The notes under the pieces were generated by a model. The model searched no databases, was not told where the DNA came from, and worked only from the letters and a program-made list of their open reading frames with translations. Source: an uncultured Chlorobiaceae bacterium (GTDB taxonomy: Bacteria; Bacteroidota; Chlorobiia; Chlorobiales; Chlorobiaceae). Taken from it: a DNA stretch of 36,301 nt. The translations under genes were made by a program, and so were the position numbers. This document shows, piece by piece, positions 23,414 through 32,251 of this stretch; the stretch's first letter is position 1, and each line of letters begins with the position of its first letter. The stretch lies in assembly GCA_903824295.1 (NCBI GenBank), contig CAIJWE010000117.1:1-36301 (forward strand), read 5' to 3'.

Positions 23414-24667
23414 ATGGATGAGGCTCAAAAGGCTGCTTCGGATGAAGTAATGCGAGAAAAAGAGGGTGGCACGGATGGAAACGGGAAGTTTCTGCATCCG
23501 ACACCAATGCTTGATGAACTTGAAAAAGGGCCATGGCCAAGTTTCATTTCAGGGTTCAAAGAGCTTGCTGAAAGAACAGAAAAGCCCATGCTGCGCGGAG
23601 TTATGGATCAGCTTGAGTACTCCTACAATACCAAAATGGGGTACTGGAAAGGCGGTCTCGTCACTGTGGATGGTTATGGTGCAGGCGTTATTACGCGCTA
23701 CTCAATGATAAAAGACAAGATTCCGGAAGCTGCCGAATTTCACACCATGAGAATTCAGCCAGCACCGGGACTTCACTACAATACCGAGATGCTCAGGGGG
23801 CTTTGTGATACCTGGGAGAAGTATGGCAGCGGAATCATCACCATGCACGGACAGACGGGTGACATCATGTTGCAGGGTATTGAGCAGGAGAAGGTTCAGG
23901 AGTGTTTTGATGAGCTGAACCAGGCCGGATGGGATCTTGGTGGTGCCGGTGCCGGTATGCGTACGGCGGTCTCCTGTATTGGACCTGGTCGCTGCGAGAA
24001 TGCCTGTTACGATGATCTCAAGGCTCATCTCAAGCTGCTCAAACATTTTGTTGGACCACTGCATCGTCCCGAGTGGAACTATAAAATCAAACTGAAGTTT
24101 TCAGGATGTCCGAACGACTGCACGAATGCAATCATGCGTTCTGATTTGGCGGTTGTTGGAACCTGGAAGGATGCTATCCAGATTGAACCTGAAGAGGTCA
24201 CCGCATGGGTCGAAAAGAATGGTCTGGATGCTGTGGTCAATCAGGTGATCAATCTTTGCCCGACCAAGGCTATATCGCTGAAAGATGGTGAAATGGTCAT
24301 TGACAGCAGGGACTGTGTGCGTTGCATGCACTGCCTGAACGTCATGCCAAAAGCACTCTCTCCTGGCAAGGAGCGGGGAATTTCCCTCTTGATGGGCGGA
24401 AAGAATACCCTGAAGGTCGGCGTCAATATGGGCTCGTTGATTGTCCCCTTCATGAAGATGGAGAGTGACGAAGATATGGATGAGTTTATCGAACTGGTTG
24501 AGGGAATTATCGACTGGTGGGATGACAATGGCCTCGATCATGAGCGTATCGGCGAAACGATTGAGCGTGTCGGTTTGAAGCTCTTCCTTGAGGGTGTCGG
24601 TCTTGAAGCAAACATCAATATGGTGACAAGGCCTCGTGACAATCCCTATTTCAAGGCAAGGTACTGA
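23414..24667 (+). CDS. dsrA: Dissimilatory (reverse-type) sulfite reductase alpha subunit
   Basis: With DsrB, this enzyme forms an alpha2-beta2 sulfite reductase that in sulfur oxidisers runs in the oxidative direction. The 417-residue protein has the siroheme/[4Fe-4S] cysteine sets Cys188-x5-Cys194 (SCIGPGRC) and Cys232-x3-Cys236 (SGCPNDC). An inserted ferredoxin domain follows, with Cys282, Cys301, Cys304 and Cys307. Two ATG codons are adjacent. The second, 23414, is chosen because the strong AAAGGAGG at 23401-23408 is only two bases from the first. The reverse type is inferred from the presence of dsrL, dsrE-F-H and the phototroph context. Confidence 0.95.
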   Translation: MDEAQKAASDEVMREKEGGTDGNGKFLHPTPMLDELEKGPWPSFISGFKELAERTEKPMLRGVMDQLEYSYNTKMGYWKGGLVTVDGYGAGVITRYSMIKDKIPEAAEFHTMRIQPAPGLHYNTEMLRGLCDTWEKYGSGIITMHGQTGDIMLQGIEQEKVQECFDELNQAGWDLGGAGAGMRTAVSCIGPGRCENACYDDLKAHLKLLKHFVGPLHRPEWNYKIKLKFSGCPNDCTNAIMRSDLAVVGTWKDAIQIEPEEVTAWVEKNGLDAVVNQVINLCPTKAISLKDGEMVIDSRDCVRCMHCLNVMPKALSPGKERGISLLMGGKNTLKVGVNMGSLIVPFMKMESDEDMDEFIELVEGIIDWWDDNGLDHERIGETIERVGLKLFLEGVGLEANINMVTRPRDNPYFKARY

Positions 24668-24725
24668 GCCCGGTTGATTGAATGCTACTCATGCAGGAAG
24701 GAAAAATTTATAAGGAACTAACACT

Positions 24726-25805
24726 ATGAGCAGTCCTGAAAAAAAGTGGAAAACCGTGGAGTCGGGGCCTCACAGCTATGAGGAGGCCTTGCATCCGGTT
24801 GTAAGAAAAAACTACGGGCAGTGGAAATATCACGAAATTCCCAAGCCCGGAGTTCTGAAGCATGTGGCACAGAGTGGTGACACCATCTACACGGTCCGGG
24901 CAGGAACGCCCCGTCAGGATACGGTTGATATGCTCCGGAGGCTGTGTGATGTTGCCGACAAGTACTGTGACGGTTATCTTCGCTTCACCGTACGCAACAA
25001 CGTTGAGTTTTTGACGCCTAACGAGGCGAATGTAGAGCCGATGATCCGTGAACTCGAAGAGATGGGCTTTCCTGTCGGTGGAACAGGGATGTGTGTCTCC
25101 TCCGTGTCGCATACCCAAGGGTGGCTTCATTGTGATATTCCGGCGACTGATGCGTCAGGAGTTGTGAAGTCGATGATGGATACGCTTTATAATGAATTCA
25201 GGGGGATGGAGATGCCCAACAAGGTGAGGCTTTCGACCTCCTGTTGTGCAATCAACTGTGGCGGCCAGGCCGATATCGCTGTTGTTATCAAACACACACG
25301 CCCTCCAAGAATCAACCACGATCATCTCGCAACCATCTGTGAATTACCCAAAGCGGTTACCCGTTGTCCTGTTGCGGCTATTCGGCCGACAGTGGTCAAT
25401 GGCAAGAAATCGCTCATGGTTGATGAGGCAAAATGTATCTGCTGCGGTGCCTGTTTCGGTGCTTGCCCGGCCATGGAAATCAACCATCCTGAGCACTCTA
25501 AATTTGCGATCTGGGTCGGCGGCAAAAACAGTAATGCCCGCTCCAAACCATCAACAATGAGTATTGTTGCTCATAATCTGCCAAACAATCCGCCAAGATG
25601 GCCTGAGGTCACCGAGGTAGTCGGCAAAATCCTTACCGCATACAAAGCAGGCGGACGTCCCTGGGAACGAGTAGGGGAGTGGATTAACCGGATTGGATGG
25701 AAACGCTTTTTTGATGAAACAGGACTTGTTTTTGATGATGACATGATCGACAGCTACCGTCATGCAAGAACCACGTTCAATCAGTCTGCTCATGTCCGCT
25801 TTTAG
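24726..25805 (+). CDS. dsrB: Dissimilatory (reverse-type) sulfite reductase beta subunit
   Basis: This is the 359-residue partner of DsrA. Siroheme-cluster cysteines are seen at Cys136 (WLHCDIP) and in the STSCCAINCGG motif (Cys173, Cys174, Cys178). A ferredoxin insertion has Cys214 and the Cys237-x2-Cys240-x2-Cys243-x3-Cys247 run (KCICCGACFGACPAM). It lies 58 bases after dsrA, with AAGGA as ribosome site, and is followed 18 bases later by dsrL. All landmark residues appear intact. Confidence 0.95.
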   Translation: MSSPEKKWKTVESGPHSYEEALHPVVRKNYGQWKYHEIPKPGVLKHVAQSGDTIYTVRAGTPRQDTVDMLRRLCDVADKYCDGYLRFTVRNNVEFLTPNEANVEPMIRELEEMGFPVGGTGMCVSSVSHTQGWLHCDIPATDASGVVKSMMDTLYNEFRGMEMPNKVRLSTSCCAINCGGQADIAVVIKHTRPPRINHDHLATICELPKAVTRCPVAAIRPTVVNGKKSLMVDEAKCICCGACFGACPAMEINHPEHSKFAIWVGGKNSNARSKPSTMSIVAHNLPNNPPRWPEVTEVVGKILTAYKAGGRPWERVGEWINRIGWKRFFDETGLVFDDDMIDSYRHARTTFNQSAHVRF

Positions 25806-25823
25806 ACTTACAGGAGATAATTC

Positions 25824-27560
25824 ATGAAGGTAGAATCCAATCCTATCCTTGATTTTGCGACATCTTATGTCTTCCCGCCATTCAGTGAACTGAAGGGAAC
25901 AGACAAGATTGTTGCATTTGGAGACCATAGTCACAAATGTCCGGTCTATGTCAGGCAGCTTGCGCCCTGTATGGCGGAGTGCCCGGCCGGGGAGGACATC
26001 CGTGGTTATCACCGTTTACTGAATGGTGTTGACAAGTCTGACAATGCACTGAAAGCTGCATGGGAAACCATTGTTGATGCGAACCCCTTTCCTGCCGTTA
26101 TGGGCAGGATATGTCCGCACCCCTGTGAAAATGCCTGCAATCGCCAGCACCACGACGAAAGTGTGGCCATCAATGCCGTTGAGCAGGTGATTGGCAATTA
26201 CGGCATTGAAGCTGGCCTGCAACTTCCTGGAGCGGGTGTTGACACCGGCAAAAGGGTTGCTGTCATCGGAGGTGGACCGGCAGGACTTTCGGCCGCATAT
26301 CAGCTTCGCCGCAAAGGTCACGGCGTAACGATTTACGATGCCAATGAAAAATTGGGTGGCATGGTGCTGTACGGTATCATGGGCTACCGTGTTGACCGCG
26401 CCATTCTTGAGGCTGAAATCCAGCGGATTATCGACCTTGGAGTTGAAACGAAAATGGGTGTCTGCGTTGGAGTCGATATCACCCTTGCACAACTTGAAGA
26501 AGAGTACGATGCGATTTTTATTGCTCCAGGAGCCCAAAAGGGCCGTGCTCTTCCGGTTCCCGGCTCTGCAGGGATTCCCGGAGTGACCAATGCCATTGAC
26601 TTCCTGAGAAACTACGAAGTGCAGGGTGATGACATTTCCATCGGGAAAAAGGTGCTGGTTATCGGCGATGGTAACGTCGCGATGGATGTTGCGCGTCTTG
26701 CGCTCCGTCTTGGCTCTCAGGCTGCTGTGGTTGCCGGAGTTCCAAGGGAGGAGATGGCCTGCTTCCAGATTGAATTTGATGATGCTGCGAGGGAAGGAGC
26801 TGCCATGCATTACATGAGCGGGGCATTGGAGGTCATCACTGGAGAGAATGGTGTTCAGGCTCTGCGCTGTGCAAAAATGGTGAAAAAAGTGAAGGGAGAA
26901 GATGGCTGGAATTCGCCAATTCCCTTTTTCCGCTACAAAAATACCGGTGAAACTTTTGACATTGAGGCCGACATGGTTGTTGCTGCTATAGGGCAGAGCG
27001 CCGATTTGCAGGGTTTTGAAAGTGCTACTGCCGGGAGCCCGTGGCTCAAGGTTGACCGTTATTTTCGCCTGCAGGGCAAAGAGAAGCTTTTCGGAGGCGG
27101 GGATGCCATTAAGGTTGATCTCATCACCACGGCAGTCGGTCATGGACGAAAGGCTGCAAATTCCATGGATGCTTTTCTTAAGGGGCTTCCTCTTCCTGAA
27201 CAGGGGTATCGGGAGATCACCAAAGTTCATAAGCAGGATGTTCTTTATTTTGTCCATTCCGAACAGGCAAAGCGGGAGACCATTGAGCTGGACAAGGTGA
27301 TTGGTAACCACGATGAGCTGCTTGTCGCACTGAGTGAAGGTGAGGCCAAGGCGGAGTCAGCGCGTTGCATGAGCTGCGGTCTCTGCTTTGATTGCAAACA
27401 GTGCCTCTCTTTCTGTCCGCAGGAAGCTGTTACCCGGTACAGGGACAATCCGCAAGGAGAGATGGTTACAACCAATTACTCGAAGTGTGTCGGATGCCAT
27501 CTTTGTTCACTGGTCTGCCCTTCCGGGTTTATCCAGATGGGGATGGGTGAAGGTCTTTAG
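25824..27560 (+). CDS. dsrL: DsrL NAD(P)H:acceptor oxidoreductase
   Basis: DsrL is a cytoplasmic iron-sulfur flavoprotein related to the glutamate synthase small subunit. In sulfur oxidisers it interacts with DsrAB and passes its electrons to NAD(P)+. The 578-residue protein has an N-terminal cluster region (Cys49, Cys53; Cys97, Cys101, Cys105), the FAD motif VIGGGPAGLSAA at 147-158 and an NAD(P) motif VIGDGNVAMDVA in the middle. It ends with two ferredoxin clusters (CMSCGLCFDCKQC and CVGCHLCSLVCPSG). It follows dsrB by 18 bases, the order typical of oxidative dsr loci. It is shorter than the roughly 650-residue Allochromatium form. Confidence 0.93.
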   Translation: MKVESNPILDFATSYVFPPFSELKGTDKIVAFGDHSHKCPVYVRQLAPCMAECPAGEDIRGYHRLLNGVDKSDNALKAAWETIVDANPFPAVMGRICPHPCENACNRQHHDESVAINAVEQVIGNYGIEAGLQLPGAGVDTGKRVAVIGGGPAGLSAAYQLRRKGHGVTIYDANEKLGGMVLYGIMGYRVDRAILEAEIQRIIDLGVETKMGVCVGVDITLAQLEEEYDAIFIAPGAQKGRALPVPGSAGIPGVTNAIDFLRNYEVQGDDISIGKKVLVIGDGNVAMDVARLALRLGSQAAVVAGVPREEMACFQIEFDDAAREGAAMHYMSGALEVITGENGVQALRCAKMVKKVKGEDGWNSPIPFFRYKNTGETFDIEADMVVAAIGQSADLQGFESATAGSPWLKVDRYFRLQGKEKLFGGGDAIKVDLITTAVGHGRKAANSMDAFLKGLPLPEQGYREITKVHKQDVLYFVHSEQAKRETIELDKVIGNHDELLVALSEGEAKAESARCMSCGLCFDCKQCLSFCPQEAVTRYRDNPQGEMVTTNYSKCVGCHLCSLVCPSGFIQMGMGEGL

Positions 27561-27606
27561 GCCGGGGCGAAAAGAAACCATGAAAACAAGAGGAGATAAC
27601 GGATCC

Positions 27607-27975
27607 ATGTCAGAAGATGTCATATATCAGGTTCAGGAGGCCATTGCGAACTCCAGAAAGTGGGCTGAAACAGGATGGCCCGTTACGTTCGGGCCTCGCA
27701 ATGTAGAGGTTTCATCGCTCAAGCAGGCCCAGTCACTGCCGAAAACGTTTGTTTTTCGGCAGGAGGCAGCCAACTATTGGATGCAGGCCAAGCTCACCGG
27801 AAATGATGCGGCTGATTCCGGCCAGAAGGCTCTTGATGCACTCAAAAACGGGAACCTCTCCGTTGCCGAAGATGCGCTTTACTTTTGCCAGTTTATTGAA
27901 AAGCCATTTGCTGAAAATGCAAAAACCTGGTTGCCTCTTTATGAAGCTTTTAAGGGAATGCGGGCCGGGCTCTAA
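27607..27975 (+). CDS. dsrU: DsrU, conserved protein of unknown function
   Basis: This gene sits between dsrL and dsrE, the slot occupied by dsrU in green-sulfur-bacterial dsr loci; the name rests on position and memory of that nomenclature. The 122-residue product is soluble and mostly helical. It has EAIANSRKWAETGWPVTFGPRNVEV near the N-terminus and a helical SGQKALDALKNGNLSVAEDALYFCQ repeat-like segment, with one cysteine (Cys94) and no recognised catalytic motif. The ATG at 27607, preceded by AAGAGGAG, is preferred; an in-frame ATG at 27580 has poorer upstream sequence. No function is assigned. Confidence 0.7.
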   Translation: MSEDVIYQVQEAIANSRKWAETGWPVTFGPRNVEVSSLKQAQSLPKTFVFRQEAANYWMQAKLTGNDAADSGQKALDALKNGNLSVAEDALYFCQFIEKPFAENAKTWLPLYEAFKGMRAGL

Positions 27976-28025
27976 GAGCGTGGCATTGCTTTTTTTTCCA
28001 TAACATTTAAATTAACGCACTGGCC

Positions 28026-28385
28026 GTGAACATAGGAATTTTGCTTAAGGAGGGCCCGTATAACCACCAGGCCTCCGATACGGCTTTCAAATTTGCTGAA
28101 GCTGCAATGAAAAGAGGACACCGTGTTGATGCCGTCTTTCTTTACAATGATGGAGTCACCAACGTCACGAAGCTTATGGATCCACCTCAGGATGACCGCA
28201 ATATTGCGGCCCGCTGGAGTGAACTGGCCAAGAAACATGGCTTTGAGATCCTTGCCTGTATTGCCGCCTCCAAACGTCGGGGTATCAGTGATGATGTTCT
28301 TGTTGAGGGGAGTGCTATCACCGGGCTTGGAACCCTTACAGACATTGCAATTCGTAACGACAGACTGGTAACCTTTGGAGATTGA
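28026..28385 (+). CDS. dsrE: DsrE subunit of the DsrEFH sulfurtransferase
   Basis: DsrEFH is a heterohexameric sulfur carrier that hands sulfane sulfur to DsrC. This 119-residue subunit has the DsrE fold opening (NIGILLKEGPYNHQASDTAFKFAEAA) and the active cysteine Cys78 in EILACIAASKRRG, at the same number as in Allochromatium DsrE. The start codon is GTG and there is no strong ribosome site before it. Its stop lies 7 bases before the dsrF start. Confidence 0.92.
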   Translation: MNIGILLKEGPYNHQASDTAFKFAEAAMKRGHRVDAVFLYNDGVTNVTKLMDPPQDDRNIAARWSELAKKHGFEILACIAASKRRGISDDVLVEGSAITGLGTLTDIAIRNDRLVTFGD

Positions 28386-28392
28386 TGCATCT

Positions 28393-28764
28393 ATGGAAAA
28401 CGAAAATGTAAAAAAGATCATGCATGTCTTGCGCCATGCACCACACGGGACAATCTATACCTACGAAGGGTTGGAGATGATTCTGATCATGGCCGCCTAC
28501 GAGCAGGACCTCTCCGTTGTTTTTATCGGCGACGGGGTCTATGCCCTCAAAAAAGGACAGGATACCAGTGCAATCGGTGTCAAGGGATTTTCCCGCACGT
28601 TCATGGCTCTTGATGGTTATGACGTAGAAAAACTTTATGTTGATCAGATCTCACTTGCAGAACGGGGTCTCTCGGAAGATGACCTGATTGTTGCTGTCGA
28701 GGTCATGAATTCTGAAAAAATCGGCAGATTGATGAAAGAGCAGGATGTCATTATTCATCACTGA
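28393..28764 (+). CDS. dsrF: DsrF subunit of the DsrEFH sulfurtransferase
   Basis: This 123-residue subunit has the DsrF/TusC pattern: HGTIYTYEGLEMILIMAAYEQDLSVVFIGDGVYALKKGQ, then a core ending VAVEVMNSEKIGRLM. It contains no cysteine at all, so it cannot carry sulfur itself, in line with the structural role given to DsrF. ATG 28393 is preferred; an in-frame TTG at 28375 would overlap dsrE. GGAG is 12 bases before the chosen ATG, which is on the long side. Confidence 0.88.
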   Translation: MENENVKKIMHVLRHAPHGTIYTYEGLEMILIMAAYEQDLSVVFIGDGVYALKKGQDTSAIGVKGFSRTFMALDGYDVEKLYVDQISLAERGLSEDDLIVAVEVMNSEKIGRLMKEQDVIIHH

Positions 28765-28804
28765 ACAGAACAGTATCTGAACTCATAACACATTATACGT
28801 TAAA

Positions 28805-29098
28805 ATGTTACATACGATCAACAAATCACCGTTCGAAACCCTCACGATGGAAACCTGTTTCAGGTTTCTTCAGCCGGGTGATCCAGTTCTTTTTATTGAG
28901 GACGGCGTTTATGCTGTTCAGGCAGATAACAGGTTTTCACCGATGATAGCGTCTCTCCAGAAAAACAATCCAGTATTTGCGCTTCAGCCCGACCTGAGTG
29001 CCCGAGGCATTGCTGCTGTAGCCGAAGGGGTTGGTGCCATTGATTATGATGGTTTTGTCGGGCTGGTTGAGGAGCATCAGGTAAACAACTGGTTCTGA
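28805..29098 (+). CDS. dsrH: DsrH subunit of the DsrEFH sulfurtransferase
   Basis: The 97-residue protein has the DsrH/TusB opening (MLHTINKSPFETLTMETCFRFL), with Cys18 at the position of the functional Cys20 of Allochromatium DsrH. GDPVLFIEDGVYAVQADN and a C-terminal W-F end (VNNWF) follow. It completes dsrE-F-H. Together these genes indicate an oxidative Dsr pathway rather than sulfate reduction. Confidence 0.9.
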   Translation: MLHTINKSPFETLTMETCFRFLQPGDPVLFIEDGVYAVQADNRFSPMIASLQKNNPVFALQPDLSARGIAAVAEGVGAIDYDGFVGLVEEHQVNNWF

Positions 29099-29142
29099 AC
29101 AGCGGGTAGAGCATATTTTGAAAACCGTTATTACCTTGCCTT

Positions 29143-29613
29143 ATGACTATTGAATGGGGTCGAGCAGTTCAGGAAAACAAAAAAGAGATTCTTGACGCAT
29201 GGATGGAGCGGTCGTTGCACCTGTTCTCCGGAAAAATGGCGGCAGTCTCTCCGGTCGCAGAGGCACTCTGTCAGGCACTTGGCATGGTGCTTGACCATTG
29301 TGAAAAAAACAGCGAACCGCTTACGGATGCGTTGGTTCAGCTTTCACGGATTCTTGCTGTTCAGGATATGCCACCGTCAAGGACGATGTCGCTTTTTTTT
29401 GAATTAAAAAACATCATTCTGGAGCTCTCTTTGAAAGGCCGTCCAAAACAGTCGTTGAAACAGTTTGAACTTGATGCGTTGCAGAGTCGCCTTGAAGAAC
29501 TGACACTTCATGCTTTTGACAGTTATATGATGCAGCGGGAAAAGATTTGTCAACTGAAACTTGATGAAAACAAACGCATGCTCTTCATGCAGTTACGGAG
29601 GGCCGAGGCATGA
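29143..29613 (+). CDS. dsrT: DsrT, RsbRD-like N-terminal domain protein
   Basis: This 156-residue helical protein lies between dsrH and dsrM, the usual place of dsrT in green sulfur bacteria. The opening IEWGRAVQENKKEILDAWMERSLHLF and the four-helix-like pattern up to the charged C-terminus (REKICQLKLDENKRMLFMQL) resemble the sensor N-terminal domain of RsbR-type regulators (RsbRD_N, globin-fold-like). No enzyme motif is seen. Its stop overlaps the dsrM start (ATGA), indicating coupled translation, so it probably acts with the DsrMK membrane complex as a sensor, chaperone or assembly factor. That role is inference. Confidence 0.72.
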   Translation: MTIEWGRAVQENKKEILDAWMERSLHLFSGKMAAVSPVAEALCQALGMVLDHCEKNSEPLTDALVQLSRILAVQDMPPSRTMSLFFELKNIILELSLKGRPKQSLKQFELDALQSRLEELTLHAFDSYMMQREKICQLKLDENKRMLFMQLRRAEA

Positions 29614-30605
29614 AAAAAGTCGTTATGCCGCTGCTTCTTACAGCTATCCTTTGCATCATTCCCTATATTGGTGTACAGTATGCCGGTCTTGGTTATCTCT
29701 TTGCCGTTGTTATTCCCTGTGCTTCACTGGTGATTCTTGTCGCTGGTTTTCTTGTCCGGCTGGTAATCTGGCTGATTCGGCCTGTTCCTTTTCGTATTCC
29801 CACAACCTGCGGGCAGGAAAAATCCCTTGACTGGATCAAGCAGGATAAGCTTGAATCCCCCTATCACTTCTGGGAGGCCGCAGCAAGAGTAATGGGGGAA
29901 GTGCTCCTCTTCCGTTCCCTTTTTCGCAACACAAAAGCTGAGCTGTACGCCGGGCCAAAACTTGCATACGGATCAACCAAGTGGCTCTGGCTTGCCGGCA
30001 TGACCTTTCACTGGTCGCTGCTCATTATTGTTATCAGGCATTCCAAGTTCTTTTTTTCCACCGTTCCACCCATTGCTGATCTGCTTGATAATATGGATCG
30101 ATTCTTTGACGTCACCCTTCCCGCATTTTATATGACCGATGCGCTTGTGCTCGCGGCCATCTCCATTCTGGTCATTCGAAGGCTGCGCGACCCAAAACTG
30201 CGTCTGATTTCTCTGCCAACTGATTTTTTCCCGCTCTTTTTGATTCTGGCTATTGCTCTTGCGGGCATGAGCATGCGCTACGTCACAAAAATCAATGTGC
30301 TGCCAGTTCACGATCAGATTCTGACGCTTATGGATTACAGTTTCATCCTTTCCGGAGAAATTGGCGTACTCTTTTACGTGCATCTCTTTCTTGTTTGTGT
30401 GCTTGCCATCTATTTTCCTTTCAGCAAGCTCATGCATGCCGGGGGAATCTTTTTGAGTCCGACACGTAACCTCTGCAACAACAGTCGGGCAAAGAGGCAT
30501 AGCAATCCGTGGAATCCAGACATGAAATTCAAGAGCTATACGGAGTATGAGAATGATTACCGAGACAAAATGAAAAAAGCTGGTCTTCCGGTTGAAAAGG
30601 AATAA
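29610..30605 (+). CDS. dsrM: DsrM membrane cytochrome b subunit
   Basis: DsrM is the NarI-like diheme cytochrome b of the DsrMKJOP complex and connects DsrK to the quinone pool. The 331-residue protein has about six hydrophobic helices, roughly at 5-25, 32-56, 126-145, 175-190, 210-228 and 250-272. Candidate heme-ligand histidines lie in TFHWSLLIIVIRHS and FYVHLFLV. The charged C-terminus (NPDMKFKSYTEYENDYR) is cytoplasmic, facing DsrK. The start overlaps the dsrT stop by four bases, and dsrK begins two bases after the stop. Confidence 0.92.
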   Translation: MKKVVMPLLLTAILCIIPYIGVQYAGLGYLFAVVIPCASLVILVAGFLVRLVIWLIRPVPFRIPTTCGQEKSLDWIKQDKLESPYHFWEAAARVMGEVLLFRSLFRNTKAELYAGPKLAYGSTKWLWLAGMTFHWSLLIIVIRHSKFFFSTVPPIADLLDNMDRFFDVTLPAFYMTDALVLAAISILVIRRLRDPKLRLISLPTDFFPLFLILAIALAGMSMRYVTKINVLPVHDQILTLMDYSFILSGEIGVLFYVHLFLVCVLAIYFPFSKLMHAGGIFLSPTRNLCNNSRAKRHSNPWNPDMKFKSYTEYENDYRDKMKKAGLPVEKE

Positions 30606-30607
30606 CT

Positions 30608-32251
30608 ATGTCGAAATACGTTCCAAAACTATCCGAGCTCAAACAGGAGTTCGAAAAGAAAAAACCGGCTCTGCTGAAAGAGGACTACTCCGGCAGGGAG
30701 TGGTGGGATCTGCCGGTTGAGTTCCGTGACGGCAACTGGTGCTTTCCCGGTAAACCGGAGGTCCTCGAAGATCTTGGTTTTCCGAATCCCCGTAAATGGG
30801 CGGCAACAGATGCCGATTGGCAATTGCCCGATGGATGGGAGAAGACGATCCGGGATGGGCTGAAAAGCCGCCTGAAGCGCTTCCGGTCATTCAAGCTTTT
30901 TCTTGACACCTGTGTGCGCTGCGGAGCCTGTGCCGATAAATGTCATTTTTTCCTTGGCACGGGAGACCCGAAAAATATGCCGGTCTTGAGGGCTGAGCTC
31001 ATCCGATCGGTCTATCGCAACGATTTTCCACTGGCTGAAAAAATTCTCAAGGGTTTTTCCGGTTCAAGAAAGCTGACGGCGGAGGTGATCAAGGAGTGGC
31101 ACATGTATTTTAACCAGTGTACCGAGTGCCGTCGTTGCTCCGTTTTTTGCCCGATGGGCATTGACACCGCCGAAATCACCATGATGGCCCGGGAACTCCT
31201 GAATCTGATCGGCGTCAACAACAACTGGATTCTTGCTCCGGTTTCCAACTGCAACCGCACCGGAAACCACCTTGGCATTGAACCACACACCTTTGTGCAG
31301 AACATTGAGTCTCTTGTCGAAGACATCGAGGATCTGACCGGCATAAAGGTGAATCCTACCTTCAACCGCAAGGGAGCTGAAATTCTCTTTATCACCCCAT
31401 CCGGTGACGTTTTCGGCGATCCGGGGGTCTACACGATGATGGGCTACCTGCTTCTCTTTCATCATATCGGGCTTGACTATACCATCAGCACCTACGCATC
31501 GGAAGGAGGAAACTTCGGCATGTTCACCTCCAACGAGATGATGAAAAAGCTCAATGCCAAGATGTATCACGAAGCAGAGCGTCTCGGTGTCAAATGGATT
31601 CTGGGGGGTGAATGCGGCCACATGTGGCGGGTGGTACATCAGTATATGGATACCATGAACGGCCCGGCAAAATTTCTTGAGGAGCCGGTTTCTCCAATTA
31701 CCGGTACCAGATTCACCAACGCTGCGGCAACAAAAATGGTGCATATCGCAGAGTTTACCGCGGATTTGATCCACCATAACAAACTGAACCTTGACCCAAA
31801 ACGCAACGACCACCTTCTGACCACCTTTCATGACTCCTGCAACGTAGCAAGAGGAATGGGTATGTTTGAAGAGCCACGCTACGTTCTCCGCAATGTCTGC
31901 AACTCTTTTCATGAAATGGCCGAGAATACCATCAGGGAGCAGACCTTCTGTTGTGGTTCCGGAAGCGGCCTGAATGCCGAGGAGTTCATGGATATCAGGA
32001 TGCGGGGCGGCTTTCCCAGAGCCAGCGCAGTCAAGCAGGTACGGGAAAAGCATAAGGTCAACAGCCTTGTTACCATCTGTGCCATCGACCGGGCCAGCCT
32101 GCCAACACTGATGAAGTACTGGAATCCGGGAGTTTCGGTTTACGGTCTGCATGAACTGGTTGGCAATGCTCTTGTGATGAAGGGGGAGAAAAAGCGAACT
32201 GAAGACTTGAGGGAGAACCCAATGGTCGGTTTTGAGGAGGAAGAGGAGTGA
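30608..32251 (+). CDS. dsrK: DsrK heterodisulfide reductase-like Fe-S subunit
   Basis: DsrK is the cytoplasmic HdrD-like catalytic subunit of DsrMKJOP, thought to act on DsrC disulfide or trisulfide. The 547-residue protein has two ferredoxin clusters, Cys102-105-108-112 (CVRCGACADKC) and Cys171-174-177-181 (CTECRRCSVFC). The CCG-type motifs for a special [4Fe-4S] cluster follow (FHDSCNVARGMGM near 408 and FCCGSGSG near 449). The C-terminus is acidic (FEEEEE). Its TGA overlaps the next ATG (TGATG), so dsrJ is translationally coupled. Confidence 0.93.
   Translation: MSKYVPKLSELKQEFEKKKPALLKEDYSGREWWDLPVEFRDGNWCFPGKPEVLEDLGFPNPRKWAATDADWQLPDGWEKTIRDGLKSRLKRFRSFKLFLDTCVRCGACADKCHFFLGTGDPKNMPVLRAELIRSVYRNDFPLAEKILKGFSGSRKLTAEVIKEWHMYFNQCTECRRCSVFCPMGIDTAEITMMARELLNLIGVNNNWILAPVSNCNRTGNHLGIEPHTFVQNIESLVEDIEDLTGIKVNPTFNRKGAEILFITPSGDVFGDPGVYTMMGYLLLFHHIGLDYTISTYASEGGNFGMFTSNEMMKKLNAKMYHEAERLGVKWILGGECGHMWRVVHQYMDTMNGPAKFLEEPVSPITGTRFTNAAATKMVHIAEFTADLIHHNKLNLDPKRNDHLLTTFHDSCNVARGMGMFEEPRYVLRNVCNSFHEMAENTIREQTFCCGSGSGLNAEEFMDIRMRGGFPRASAVKQVREKHKVNSLVTICAIDRASLPTLMKYWNPGVSVYGLHELVGNALVMKGEKKRTEDLRENPMVGFEEEEE

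Noticed and set aside
26016-27311. 431-codon minus-strand frame opposite dsrL
   Set aside because: dsrL is complete and motif-rich here. The antisense translation shows no motif and has no ribosome site.
31064-32152. 362-codon minus-strand frame opposite dsrK
   Set aside because: It is a shadow of dsrK, whose Fe-S and CCG motifs fix the true frame.
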